From: DATGQT01 sp035304085
GTDB taxonomy: Bacteria; Bacteroidota; Rhodothermia; Rhodothermales; Rubricoccaceae
Direction of reading: 5' to 3'
NCBI GenBank assembly: GCA_035304085.1
Contig: DATGQT010000091.1
Location: 1-20,347 of the forward strand
Length of the DNA: 20,347 bases
Of the stretch, positions 5,726 through 14,638 are shown piece after piece; positions within the stretch are counted from its first letter, which is position 1, and each line of letters begins with the position of its first letter. The position numbers and the translations under genes were made by a program. A model generated the notes under the pieces. It was not told the DNA's origin. It did not search any database and saw only the letters and a program-made list of their open reading frames with translations.

Positions 5726-6532
5726 TTACTGCGCGGCGGGAGCCGGGGTTTCGGCGGCGACCGCCTCGGGCGCGAAGGCGTCGAGCCAGGCGCGGGCGTC
5801 GTCGCCGCGGCGCTCCTCCAGCGTGGCGCCGAAGCCGTCGGCGAAGTGGGCGAGGAAGCGGGCCGCCGCCTCGTCCCAGCCCACCGCCCGGCCGAGCTCC
5901 CGCTCGAGCGAGGTGACGCCCCGGTCGGCGATGCCGCAGGGGACGATGAGGTCGAACCAGCCGAGGTCGGTGTTGAGGTTGAAGGCGAGGCCGTGCATGC
6001 TGACCCAGCGGCTGCAGCGGACGCCGAGGGCGCACACCTTCCGCTCGTCGCCCCGGCCGTCGGGCCCGATCCAGACGCCGGTGCGGCCCTCGACGCGGCC
6101 GGCGGCGAGCCCGTAGTCGGCGCAGGTCCGCACGACGGCCTCCTCGAGCTCGCGGAGGAAGCGGTGGATGTCCGTGCCGCGCCCGCCGTCGGGGTAGCGG
6201 AGGCGGTCGAGGTCGAGGATGGGGTAGGCGACGAGCTGTCCGGGCCCGTGGAACGTGATGTCGCCGCCGCGGTCGACCGGCACGTACTCGGCGCCGCGGG
6301 CGGCGAGGGCGTCCTCGCTGAGGAGGAGGTGCGCCGCGTCCCCGCTCTTGCCGAGCGTGAACACGGGGGGGTGCTCGGCGACGAGGAGGACGTGGGGGAG
6401 GCCGTCGGCCGCGCCGGCGCCGGCCATGCCGGCGCGCTTGGCGGCGATGAGCCGCTCCTGGACGCGCCGCTGGAGCGCCCACGCCGGCCGGTAGGCCACG
6501 CGCCCGAGGTGGCAGACGGTGACGGGGGTCAC
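5726..6532 (-). CDS. lipB: Octanoyltransferase LipB
   Basis: LipB moves octanoyl from acyl carrier protein to lipoyl-domain lysines, the first step of de novo lipoate attachment (EC 2.3.1.181); LipA then inserts sulfur. The 268-residue product shows the signature 'RGGDITFHGPGQL' (88-100), the catalytic lysine Lys165 in 'KVCALGVR' and the catalytic cysteine Cys199 in 'PCGI'; their 34-residue spacing equals that of E. coli (Lys135/Cys169). A roughly 30-residue Ala/Glu-rich tail is extra. The start is GTG 6532; the family normally begins about five residues before 'VCHLGRVAY', and no other start codon fits upstream. That GTG lies inside the terminal inverted repeat of the element at 6527-6704, so the leader of lipB is made entirely of tandem repeats. 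lipA is not in the window. Confidence 0.95.
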   Translation of the reverse strand: MTPVTVCHLGRVAYRPAWALQRRVQERLIAAKRAGMAGAGAADGLPHVLLVAEHPPVFTLGKSGDAAHLLLSEDALAARGAEYVPVDRGGDITFHGPGQLVAYPILDLDRLRYPDGGRGTDIHRFLRELEEAVVRTCADYGLAAGRVEGRTGVWIGPDGRGDERKVCALGVRCSRWVSMHGLAFNLNTDLGWFDLIVPCGIADRGVTSLERELGRAVGWDEAAARFLAHFADGFGATLEERRGDDARAWLDAFAPEAVAAETPAPAAQ

Positions 6533-6539
6533 AGGTCTA

Positions 6540-6614
6540 AGGTCTGAAGGTCGCAGGTCTGAAGGTCGCAGGTCTGAAGGTCGCAGGTCTGGAGGTCGCA
6601 GGTCTGGAGGTCTC
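6540..6614. repeat. Tandem array, five 15-bp units AGGTCTGAAGGTCGC
   Basis: Three identical units (6540-6554, 6555-6569, 6570-6584) are followed by AGGTCTGGAGGTCGC (6585-6599) and AGGTCTGGAGGTCTC (6600-6614). Partial units AGGTCTA (6533-6539) and AGGTCAGAGG (6615-6624) sit at the edges. This is the left half of the element 6527-6704 and forms the lipB leader. Confidence 0.95.
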
Positions 6615-6625
6615 AGGTCAGAGGG

Positions 6626-6695
6626 CTTTCGACTTTCGACCTTCGACTTTCGACTTTCGACCTTCGACTTTCGACCTTCGACCTTCGACTTTCGA
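6626..6695. repeat. Tandem array, ten 7-bp units CYTTCGA
   Basis: Ten head-to-tail heptamers vary only at the second base: T,T,C,T,T,C,T,C,C,T for CTTTCGA versus CCTTCGA. A degraded eleventh unit, CCTGTGA (6696-6702), forms part of the terminal inverted repeat and ends one base before the sprA stop codon. This is the right half of the element 6527-6704. Confidence 0.95.
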
Positions 6696-6703
6696 CCTGT
6701 GAC

Positions 6704-9700
6704 CTAGTTCGAGAACGACACGCGGAAGGCGAAGCCGCCGTTGATGTTCGACGTCGAGGGGATCTGGCTGCCGCGGCTGTCCACGCTCTCGTAGCGGACG
6801 AAGGCGTCGACGCTGACCTGGTTCGAGAGGGTGTACGAGACGCGGGGCTCGACGGTGAGGCGGCGGGAGCCCGTGATCTGCTCGTCGGGGAGGGGGAGCC
6901 CGCTGAGCGTGGCCTCGAGGTCGCGGAGGAGGAAGCGGGGCGCGAAGTCCTGCCGGTCGGTCCGCGCCATCGTGAGCGTGAAGCGGAGCGCGTTGTTGAG
7001 CGTGCGCCGGCGCATGAACGGGAGGCGGAGGCCGTTGGTCGAGAACGAGACGCGGAGGGAGAGCTCGTCGGTGTTGCCGCGGGTGAGGCTGGAGGTGGAC
7101 GCGGCCAGGGAGTACGTCTCGCTCTGGTTCCAGTCGAGCGTCGTCTGGATCCCGCCCTTCCACGTCACGTCGAACCCGATGAGCGGCTGGAGGCGCTCGC
7201 TGAGCGTGACCGTGGTCGGCTCGCGGAAGGGGATCTCGCCGGCGGCGGGCACGAGGTTGCCTGCGCCGTCGGGGAGGAGCTGGGTGGGGGTGAGGGCGCC
7301 GGCGCTGGCGTTGGAGAAGTACAGGAGGTTGTACGAGGCGTAGTAGTTGTGCCGGAGGGTGGCCTGCTGCGTGAGCGCGCGCAGCAGCGGCCACCGGTTC
7401 AGCCCGGAGTACGTCACGTTCCAGTTCGGGAGCGGGAGGGCGAAGAAGCCGCCGGCGCCGAAGGTGCCCATCCCGCGCACGAGCGCGTCGCGGAAGACGT
7501 CGGCCACGCCGGCCGTCGAGAGGACGTCCGTGACGACGACGCCCCCGCCGGGGTCCGCGCCGGCGAGGTCGTCCTGGTAGCGCTGGCGGAAGGCCTCGAA
7601 GAGGCGGTCGTAGGAGGCGCCGAAGGCGACGACGGTGGCCTGCCCGCCGCCCCGCTCGTTCTCGGGCCGCGGCTCGAGAACGCCGCCGACGAGCTGGAGC
7701 GGGACCTCGGTCGTCTTGTCCCAGCTCGCGTCCCACGTCAGCCCGACGAGGAGGTTGTCCGTGAGGCGGAGCTGCGTGCGGGCGTCGACGCGGTGGTTGT
7801 CGCCGAGGTTGTCCTGGAACTGGAGGTTCTCGACGGCGAGGCGGCGGTCGAGGTCGAGGCGGCGGTCGATGCCGAGGCGGTACTCGAGGGGGGGGCCCTC
7901 GCCGGTGAGGGCGCCGAGGAGGGAGTACCCCTCGCCGAGGAGGCCGCCGGCCGAGCCGCTCAGCGTCCCGTTGTAGGTGACCGTGAAGTCCTCGATGCCG
8001 GTGACGGCGAGGAAGAGGCGCCGCGCGAGGGCGACCGGGCTCGGGAGGCGGAAGCCGCCGCCCCCGGCGGTGGAGTCGGCGGGGGGCTGCTGCTGCCCTC
8101 CGGGCGCGGCGGCGGCCTCCGCGGCCTCCTCGATCCGGCGGTAGAACGGGAAGAGCCGCCACAGCTCGCGCGGGCGGAGCTGGATCCCGCCGCGGAGCGT
8201 CGTCTGCGTGCGCACGGCGGCGGCCGTGGTGTCCTCGGGGAGCCCCTGGAGGGGGGTGTACGCCCAGGAGAACTGCGTCGAGTACGTGAGCGGCTGCGGG
8301 CGGAACCAGCTCAGCCACCGGTAGCCGTCCAGCCGGGGCTGGAACGAGGCGGAGAGGTTCTGCCCGTAGGCGTCGGTGATCACGTTGCCCTCGCCCGAGA
8401 ACGCGTTCGAGATGGCGTCCCACGCGGGGTGGACGTCGAGGGCGCGGGTCTCGAAGACGGTGAAGTCCTGGAGCGCCTCCGCGAGCGAGAGGGAGTCCGG
8501 GATGCCGAAGTCGAGGCGGGCGGGGCCGCCGGGGGCGAAGGCCTCGTCCCGGCTGAGGCCGTAGAGGCGGACGGCGCCCGTGGAGTCCCGCACGAACAGC
8601 TCGAACGCCTCGTCGGCGCCGGCGTCGGAGAGGCTCTGCGTGACGTCGGAGCGGTAGGTGAGCGAGAGGAACGTGAACGGGTTGAAGGAGAGGTCGAGGG
8701 CGCGGCCGTGCCCGAACGTCTGGTTCCGGCGGACGGGGTAGAGGAAGCGGTCCGGGACGCCCACGTTGACGCTGTCGGCGAGGAACGCGGGGTCGGGCCG
8801 CTCCTGGTTCGCCGTGATCGCGCGGTCGGCGTCGGCCGTGAACGAGATCGACTGCGGGAGGTAGTTGAGGCGGAGGCCGCCGAGGATGCCGAGGACGGGG
8901 ACGCCCTCGACGAACCAGAACGGGCGGACGGTCTTCGGGCGGGGGACGGTGAGGCGGTACGAGACCGCGCCCGTCCACCGCTCGGCGTCGTTGAGCTGGA
9001 TCGACGGCGTCCGGTTCTCCGAGGCCGTGTTGGTGTAGGTGAACTGGAGGCCGTCGAGGGTGTAGCGGAGCCAGGGCGAGCGGCTGCCCGACTTCGAGAT
9101 GGGGATGCGGACGGAGCGGGTGTAGGTGGCCGTCTCGTTCTCCTCGCGGATCTGCGCCACGCGGGCGGCCTTCTCCTCGGCCGAGAGGTCGGGGTCCTCC
9201 TCCACCTGCGCGATGAGCTCCTCGACGCGGATGTCGCCGCGGCGGGGGGCGAAGCGGGGGGTGCTCGCGTTCTGCGTGATCGAGATCGAGACGGGCGCGT
9301 TCCAGCCGAACCGCTCGGGGAGCACCTTGTGCGCGTTGACGGTGGCGAGCACGGAGAGGTCCCGGGTGTCCTCGAAGGTGCGGTCGCCGAGGCCGCCGCC
9401 GAGTTCGCCGAACCCGTCGGTCTGCTGGGCGAACCGGGCGTTGACCGTGGCGACGTCGGCGAGCTGGAGGGTGGTGCGGGCGTAGGCGCTCCACCCGCTC
9501 TGCTCGTCGTAGCCGGTGGCGCGGAGCTCGTTGAACCACAGCTCGACGTTCTCGAGGGGGGCCGTCGTGCCGCCCTCGCCGTTGCGCACGCCGAGGACGA
9601 GGGTGGAGACGCGCTGGATGGAGGGGTTGCCGACGATGGTGATGCGCGCGCCGGGGGGGGCGCCCTCGGGCGGGCGCGGGCTCGCGTACGGCTCGTCGAG

Positions 9701-12700
9701 GGGGATCGTGGGGTCGGCGTCGCGCTCGGCCTTGAGCTGGTTGAGCTCCGAGAGCACGACGTTGATGGAGTTGAGGTCCACCTCGCCGAGGCCGGGGACG
9801 GGCACGTTCGTCTGCCAGAGGCTGTCGGCGTGGGCCGCCTCCGGGAGCCCCTCGAGCCGGGCCGGGTCGAAGGGGTACACCGGCTGCTCGATCTCGTAGT
9901 AGTCCGTCGTCTCGTTGGCGCCGATGCGGAGGAAGACCCGCACGGAGTCCCGCCGCTCGAACCCCTCGGCGTGGACGAACATCCGGAGGTTCGAGTACTT
10001 CGTCAGGTCGATGGGGTTCGTCGCGTAGGGCTTGTAGACGCCGCGGCGGGCGCCCTCGGGGAGGTCCTCGACGCGGAAGACGAGGGCCTGCTCGCGCGTG
10101 GGGATGAGGTTGCCGGTGATGTCGCGGGAGCGGCTGACGAGGGCGCCCGAGGGGATGGCGTACTCCGGGTTCTCCTCGTTGTTGACGGTCTCGATGAAGA
10201 GGCGGGGGTTGCCGCGGGCCACGGGCGCGTCGGGGTCCCGCTCCTCGATCCCCACCCGCTCCGACTTCAGCCACTGGCTCCCGACGAGCTCGAGCGTGGC
10301 GAAGCGGAGGGTGGCCGGCTTGTCGTGGCCCTCGGTCCAGAGCCGGATGGCCTCGACGAGCGTGAAGTCCTCGATGCCGCCGACGGACTCGCGCGCCTCG
10401 CTGCGGACGGGGATGCGGACGAGGTACCACGTCCCGCGCGGGGTGACGATCTCGCTCTGGAAGAAGGGGCTCGCCCGGAGGGCGGCGTCGGCGAGGGGGA
10501 TGGCGTAGCGCCAGTGGGCCTCGGTGTCGTCGAGGCCGCTGGAGTTGTCGAGGTCCTCGGTGTCCGGGTAGCGGGAGTTCCCGGGCTCGCCGGAGTCGGT
10601 CAGCTTCTGCTGGCTCTCGAACGCGTTGAACTCGAGGCCGGGGAAGAACCGGGAGAACCGCTCCTGGAGCGTGGCCCGCCCGCCGTCGAACCGGTTCCCG
10701 TCGTTCCAGTAGGCCGTCTCCTCGAAGTGGTGGTAGTCGTCGGCGGAGGGGTCCTCCTCGGCGAGGAACCGCGCGCGGGAGCCGGGCGCGAGGCCCTCGA
10801 CGAAGGCGGCGAAGTGGTCGCGCTCGCCGACGGGGTAGGGCTCGCCGCGGGGGTTGGCGGCCGAGGAGGGGAGGCCGTCGAGGCCGAGGTCCTCGGTCCG
10901 GTTCGTCGCCTCGTCGAGGTCGACGGTGTTGAAGGCCTGGTTGTCCGGGAGCCGGCCCCAGGGGTCGAAGTTGCCCGTGCCCGCGGCGGGGGGGGAGAAC
11001 GAGAGGCCGTCCTCGCTGTTGAGCCGGCGGTTGGGGACGACGTCCTCGGAGACGCGCCCGAGGTCGACGTAGAGCACGGCGTCCTCGGAGACGGCCTCGT
11101 CCCCGTTGCGCCCGCCGAGGGGGCGGAAGATGAACTCGACGAACTCGATGTTGTTACGGCCCGTGAAGTCGGTGTACCCCTCGGGCAGCCGCTGCACGAT
11201 GCCGGCCCAGGCGTCCTGCGGGTTGGCGGCGAAGGTGGTCTCGAGCTCGCCGTTGTAGTTGTAGGGCCCCCGCTGCGTGGGGTCGAAGTAGAGGTCGAGC
11301 GTGGTGATGGTCTCGGCCTCCTGCGAGCTGACGGTCCGCTCGGGGAAGAGGTGCTCGCTGAGGACGGGCTCCGTCGCGGGCGTGGTGCAGTTGACCTCCT
11401 CGCAGAGGTCGCCGCGGTAGAGGTTCTGCTGGACGGCGTACCAGGCGAAGAGGCCGCGCCAGTTCGTCGGGATGAGGGGGTCGGTGATGGTGGAGTCCCC
11501 GGCCCAGGGGTGGGCGTCGTCGGGGCCGGGCCCGGAGCCGCTCTCGGCCCGGGCCGGCGCGGCGGCCAGCCGCCACGCCCCCGGCTGGATCAGGGAGAAC
11601 ACGTTCTCGATCCCCTCGAAGTCGTCGACGAACGAGAGCCCCGCGAGCTCGTCCTCCTTGAAGTCGCGCCCGGCGGCGCGGAGGGCGTCGCGCTCCTGCT
11701 GGAAGGCGAACGTCTCGGGGTGGCCCGGGAGGAGCCGGGCGAACTCCCCCTTGAACTCGACGCGGCTCGGGGCGCGCGTGGTGATGAGCGGGAGGGCGTC
11801 GAGGACGCGGGTCACCCACCGGGGCTCGGCCTGGTAGAACCCGTCGACGCCGAAGATGGTGTTCGAGAGGGGCTCCTCGCCGATGCGGAACTTGTCGACG
11901 AGGGGGCGCTCGGAGAGCCGCATCCAGGTGGCGCCGAGGGCGAGGTGGTCCCCGAGCGTGTAGTCGGCGCGGAGGCCGAGGAGCGTCTTGCTCCCGATGG
12001 CGGCGAACTGGTTCCGCTCGTACTCGACGCGGATGTTCTGCCCCGGCGTGAGGAACGCCTGGTTCGTGATCTCGACGGTGCCCGAGGTGTAGTTGACGAT
12101 GTAGTCCGACCCCTCGGTGAGCTCGATGGAGCCGGAGGTGACGCGGACGGAGCCCTCGACGACGGCGAAGCCGAGCTCGTAGACGGATTGCACGCTGGAG
12201 CGGTACTGCCCCGAGATGGCGTAGTTGCTCAGGCCCGGGAGCTCCCGCTGCGCCTGGTCGGGCTTCCGGTCGTAGAGCCCCTCGAAGACGAAGTCCCGGA
12301 GGGCGGCGTCCTGGGAGACCCCCTGGAAGGTCACGGAGACGGGGTCCTCCCCCTCGAAGACGGGCTCGCCGCGGAGGACGCGGCCGAGGTAGCCGCCGAA
12401 GGGCTGGCGGACCGGGAAGATGATCCGGCCGCCGGCGGGGTCGACGGTGATCTCCGGCTTGAAGTCGAAGACGTCGTCGGGCTGGAGGGCGCCGACGCTG
12501 TTGAGGCGGTCGAGGCCGAGGGTCTGGAGGAGCGTCTGCTGCTGGCCGATCTGGACGCCGGGGAGCGTGCGCTGGGGCGTCCGCCCGACGGGCCGGTAGA
12601 ACACGCTCACGTCGAAGGCGTCGGCGGTGAGGCTCCGCCCGCCGACGCGGTAGACGTTCCGCATCGTGAGCGCCCACGAGGCGTCGGTGGCGACGGGGGT

Positions 12701-14638
12701 GTTGTTGCGGAGGAGCTTGTAGACGGCGCGGTCGTTGGGGTCCGTCGCCGGCTGCCCGTAGTCGCCGACGGTGACGACGCGGCCGTCGGTGGTGCGGTAC
12801 TGGTAGGCGACGGCGATCCGCTCGTTCTCCGTCAGCGCGCGCTTGAGCGAGACGTAGCCGAAGTACGGGTCCACGGTGTAGTCGACGCCCTCGATGAGGC
12901 GGCGGAAGCGGGCCGTGGCGTAGTCGGCCGCGTCGAGGCCGCGCCCCTCGAAGTCGAACGTGAGGTTCCGGTCGCGGAGGACGTCGAGGTCGGCGGGGGA
13001 GTACTGGTCGATGGAGTCGGCGGGGAGGGGGGCGATGGGCCCCTCGAGGGCGAGGTAGGCGTCGCCGCCCTGGAGGACCTCCGGCGGCTCGGCGAGGTCG
13101 ACGAGGGCGGCCACCTCGCTGCGCGTCTCGCTCTGGTCGCCGCCGGGCCCGGAGGTGACGGCGGCCTGGTCGTGGAGCCACACCTCGATGCCGATGAGGC
13201 GGTCGAAGCCGGGGGGGACGAGGCGGGTGTTGGGGTTGCGGTGCCCCTCGTCCCACCAGTTGTGGAACGCGTACCCGATGAAGAAGTGGGTGTTGTCCTC
13301 GTACTGATAGGGGGCGAGGCTGAACTCGGTGGTCTGCGTGCCGCCCTCGATCTCGAGCGCGCTGCTCTCGGCGTCCTGCTGGCTGGCGACGGCGGTGAGG
13401 CCGAGGCCGCCGAAGCGGAGGTCCGTCCGCAGGCCGAAGAGCCGCTGCCCGCCGCGGATGAGCTCGCTCGGCGTCTGGAGGAACACGTTGCCGGCCTCGA
13501 TCCGCTGGATGATGTCGTCGTCGTAGCCCTCGTAGACGAGGGAGACCTGGTTCTCGAAGTCGAACTGGTTCTGGGTGTCGTAGTTGACGTTGACGCGGAG
13601 CTTGTCGCCGATGGTGCCGGTGATGCCGAGGGAGAGCTCCTGGCCGAAGTCGGGGTTGAGGCTGCCGCCCTGGCCGGTGGCGGCCTGCTGGAGCTCGTTC
13701 TCCTGGTAGTCGAACCCGAGGTCGATGTTGGCCTGGCCGTTGACCCGCAGGTCCACCTCGTTCTTGCCGAAGATGGTGGAGAAGGCGCTCTCGCTGCCGC
13801 CGGGGATGTCGATGGTGATGCCGAAGCCGCCGGGGCCGGCGCGCCGGCCACGCCGGGCGGCGAGCTCGCGGAACGAGGCCTCGACGGCGGCCTCGCGGCG
13901 GGCGGCGCGGTAGGCGGTGAGGTCGGCCTCGGCCGGGACGCGGACGTCCTGCCCGAGGCCGGCGCCCACGCGCTCGGTGACGATGTAGGCGAGGTCGGTG
14001 GAGTCGAGGAGCACCTCGCGCCGCCAGTAGGGGCCGAGGGGGAAGGCGAACGGCCGCTCGGGCCGGTCGACGAGCGGGGCGACGGGGCGCTCGCGCCGGG
14101 GCTCGGGGAAGTAGAGGGGGGCGAGGCGGAACGTGTCGGCCGCCGCCTCGACGACGGCCTCGGCGAGGGTGTCCGCCAGCACGGCGCCGTCGAGGGAGTC
14201 CGCCGCCGCCAGCGAGTCGGCGGCGAGGGAGTCCGCCGCGGGGGCGTCCACGCCGATCCAGTCGCCTCCCAGCGAGTCCGCGCCCAGCGAGTCCGCGCCC
14301 AGGGAATCGGCGGCCAGGGAATCGGCGCCGAGGGAATCGGCGGCCAGCGAGTCCGCTGCGAGGGAGTCGGCGGTCAGGGAGTCGGCCGGCAGCGGGAGGA
14401 CGGGCGGGCGGTCGACGACGATGGTGTCGGTGTCGGCGCGGGCGACGCGGGAGCGGGGGCCGGGCCACGCACCGCCGTAGGGGTCGGCCGCGACGGTGCC
14501 GGCGTGCGCGGCGAGGAGCACGAGCACGAGGGCGGCCGCGCCGGCGGAGAGTCCGAGCAGGCGGCGCGCCTCGGCACGAGGCGCCTCGGGGCGAGGCACC
14601 TCGCGTAGGGGGACCGGGTTAGGGGCCTGCGGCGGCAC
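6704..14638 (-). CDS. sprA: SprA, outer-membrane translocon of the type IX secretion system
   Basis: SprA forms the very large beta-barrel through which T9SS cargo with C-terminal sorting domains leaves the cell; in gliding relatives it is also needed for motility. 2,644 residues, slightly above the usual 2,300-2,500. Order: basic, proline-rich n-region (1-27), export signal or membrane segment (about 28-51), xADSL pentapeptide repeats (84-149), then typical SprA blocks 'GGFGITIDIPGG' (270-281), 'GKNEVDLRVNG' (291-301), 'YDTQNQFDFEN' (353-363) and 'IIQRIEAGNV' (376-385). Long runs of beta-barrel strands follow, and the chain ends in the aromatic-rich strand 'GGFAFRVSFSN', as outer-membrane barrels do. 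Start GTG 14638 gives the longest form; a later GTG at codon 14 (14599) cannot be excluded. No convincing promoter was found. lipB lies downstream across the element 6527-6704. No other T9SS component is in the window. Confidence 0.95.
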   Translation of the reverse strand: MPPQAPNPVPLREVPRPEAPRAEARRLLGLSAGAAALVLVLLAAHAGTVAADPYGGAWPGPRSRVARADTDTIVVDRPPVLPLPADSLTADSLAADSLAADSLGADSLAADSLGADSLGADSLGGDWIGVDAPAADSLAADSLAAADSLDGAVLADTLAEAVVEAAADTFRLAPLYFPEPRRERPVAPLVDRPERPFAFPLGPYWRREVLLDSTDLAYIVTERVGAGLGQDVRVPAEADLTAYRAARREAAVEASFRELAARRGRRAGPGGFGITIDIPGGSESAFSTIFGKNEVDLRVNGQANIDLGFDYQENELQQAATGQGGSLNPDFGQELSLGITGTIGDKLRVNVNYDTQNQFDFENQVSLVYEGYDDDIIQRIEAGNVFLQTPSELIRGGQRLFGLRTDLRFGGLGLTAVASQQDAESSALEIEGGTQTTEFSLAPYQYEDNTHFFIGYAFHNWWDEGHRNPNTRLVPPGFDRLIGIEVWLHDQAAVTSGPGGDQSETRSEVAALVDLAEPPEVLQGGDAYLALEGPIAPLPADSIDQYSPADLDVLRDRNLTFDFEGRGLDAADYATARFRRLIEGVDYTVDPYFGYVSLKRALTENERIAVAYQYRTTDGRVVTVGDYGQPATDPNDRAVYKLLRNNTPVATDASWALTMRNVYRVGGRSLTADAFDVSVFYRPVGRTPQRTLPGVQIGQQQTLLQTLGLDRLNSVGALQPDDVFDFKPEITVDPAGGRIIFPVRQPFGGYLGRVLRGEPVFEGEDPVSVTFQGVSQDAALRDFVFEGLYDRKPDQAQRELPGLSNYAISGQYRSSVQSVYELGFAVVEGSVRVTSGSIELTEGSDYIVNYTSGTVEITNQAFLTPGQNIRVEYERNQFAAIGSKTLLGLRADYTLGDHLALGATWMRLSERPLVDKFRIGEEPLSNTIFGVDGFYQAEPRWVTRVLDALPLITTRAPSRVEFKGEFARLLPGHPETFAFQQERDALRAAGRDFKEDELAGLSFVDDFEGIENVFSLIQPGAWRLAAAPARAESGSGPGPDDAHPWAGDSTITDPLIPTNWRGLFAWYAVQQNLYRGDLCEEVNCTTPATEPVLSEHLFPERTVSSQEAETITTLDLYFDPTQRGPYNYNGELETTFAANPQDAWAGIVQRLPEGYTDFTGRNNIEFVEFIFRPLGGRNGDEAVSEDAVLYVDLGRVSEDVVPNRRLNSEDGLSFSPPAAGTGNFDPWGRLPDNQAFNTVDLDEATNRTEDLGLDGLPSSAANPRGEPYPVGERDHFAAFVEGLAPGSRARFLAEEDPSADDYHHFEETAYWNDGNRFDGGRATLQERFSRFFPGLEFNAFESQQKLTDSGEPGNSRYPDTEDLDNSSGLDDTEAHWRYAIPLADAALRASPFFQSEIVTPRGTWYLVRIPVRSEARESVGGIEDFTLVEAIRLWTEGHDKPATLRFATLELVGSQWLKSERVGIEERDPDAPVARGNPRLFIETVNNEENPEYAIPSGALVSRSRDITGNLIPTREQALVFRVEDLPEGARRGVYKPYATNPIDLTKYSNLRMFVHAEGFERRDSVRVFLRIGANETTDYYEIEQPVYPFDPARLEGLPEAAHADSLWQTNVPVPGLGEVDLNSINVVLSELNQLKAERDADPTIPLDEPYASPRPPEGAPPGARITIVGNPSIQRVSTLVLGVRNGEGGTTAPLENVELWFNELRATGYDEQSGWSAYARTTLQLADVATVNARFAQQTDGFGELGGGLGDRTFEDTRDLSVLATVNAHKVLPERFGWNAPVSISITQNASTPRFAPRRGDIRVEELIAQVEEDPDLSAEEKAARVAQIREENETATYTRSVRIPISKSGSRSPWLRYTLDGLQFTYTNTASENRTPSIQLNDAERWTGAVSYRLTVPRPKTVRPFWFVEGVPVLGILGGLRLNYLPQSISFTADADRAITANQERPDPAFLADSVNVGVPDRFLYPVRRNQTFGHGRALDLSFNPFTFLSLTYRSDVTQSLSDAGADEAFELFVRDSTGAVRLYGLSRDEAFAPGGPARLDFGIPDSLSLAEALQDFTVFETRALDVHPAWDAISNAFSGEGNVITDAYGQNLSASFQPRLDGYRWLSWFRPQPLTYSTQFSWAYTPLQGLPEDTTAAAVRTQTTLRGGIQLRPRELWRLFPFYRRIEEAAEAAAAPGGQQQPPADSTAGGGGFRLPSPVALARRLFLAVTGIEDFTVTYNGTLSGSAGGLLGEGYSLLGALTGEGPPLEYRLGIDRRLDLDRRLAVENLQFQDNLGDNHRVDARTQLRLTDNLLVGLTWDASWDKTTEVPLQLVGGVLEPRPENERGGGQATVVAFGASYDRLFEAFRQRYQDDLAGADPGGGVVVTDVLSTAGVADVFRDALVRGMGTFGAGGFFALPLPNWNVTYSGLNRWPLLRALTQQATLRHNYYASYNLLYFSNASAGALTPTQLLPDGAGNLVPAAGEIPFREPTTVTLSERLQPLIGFDVTWKGGIQTTLDWNQSETYSLAASTSSLTRGNTDELSLRVSFSTNGLRLPFMRRRTLNNALRFTLTMARTDRQDFAPRFLLRDLEATLSGLPLPDEQITGSRRLTVEPRVSYTLSNQVSVDAFVRYESVDSRGSQIPSTSNINGGFAFRVSFSN
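14189..14389 (-). repeat. In-frame 15-bp repeats in sprA encoding xADSL pentapeptides
   Basis: Eight consecutive pentapeptides of form [PTAG]ADSL (residues 84-123), a break (GGDWI GVDAP), then about three more (134-149). In the DNA the 15-bp units vary mainly at silent positions and in the first codon (Ala/Gly/Thr/Pro). The repeat sits just after the export signal, in a region likely to be a flexible periplasmic linker. Because 15 is a multiple of three, gain or loss of units keeps the frame. Confidence 0.9.

Larger units (their letters stand above)
6527..6704. repeat. 178-bp intergenic repeat element with 11-bp terminal inverted repeats
   Basis: GGTCACAGGTC (6527-6537) and its exact reverse complement GACCTGTGACC (6694-6704) bound the element. 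The left half is a 15-bp tandem array (6540-6614), the right half a 7-bp array (6626-6695). The two halves are partly complementary through GAAGGTCG on the left and CGACCTTC on the right, so many alternative hairpins can form. The left end contains the lipB start codon, and the right end includes one base of the sprA stop codon, so the element fills the whole gap. Confidence 0.85.

Noticed and set aside
6527..6704. Insertion sequence or MITE with target-site duplication
   Set aside because: Terminal inverted repeats exist, but there is no transposase and no direct duplication was seen outside them (flanks ...GACGGG and TAGTTC... differ). The mobile origin is therefore left as a hypothesis only.
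6618..10430. Long open frames on the minus strand in a second frame over sprA (also 11154-14468)
   Set aside because: Arg/Pro-rich frame-shifted translations of sprA without homology. They arise because stop codons are rare at this GC content.
7349..14608. A 2,419-codon open frame on the plus strand, antisense to sprA
   Set aside because: Its translation is Val/Glu/Gly/Ala/Arg-rich low complexity with no domain. It is the mirror of G/C-ending codons in a very GC-rich gene; SprA motifs on the minus strand are unambiguous.
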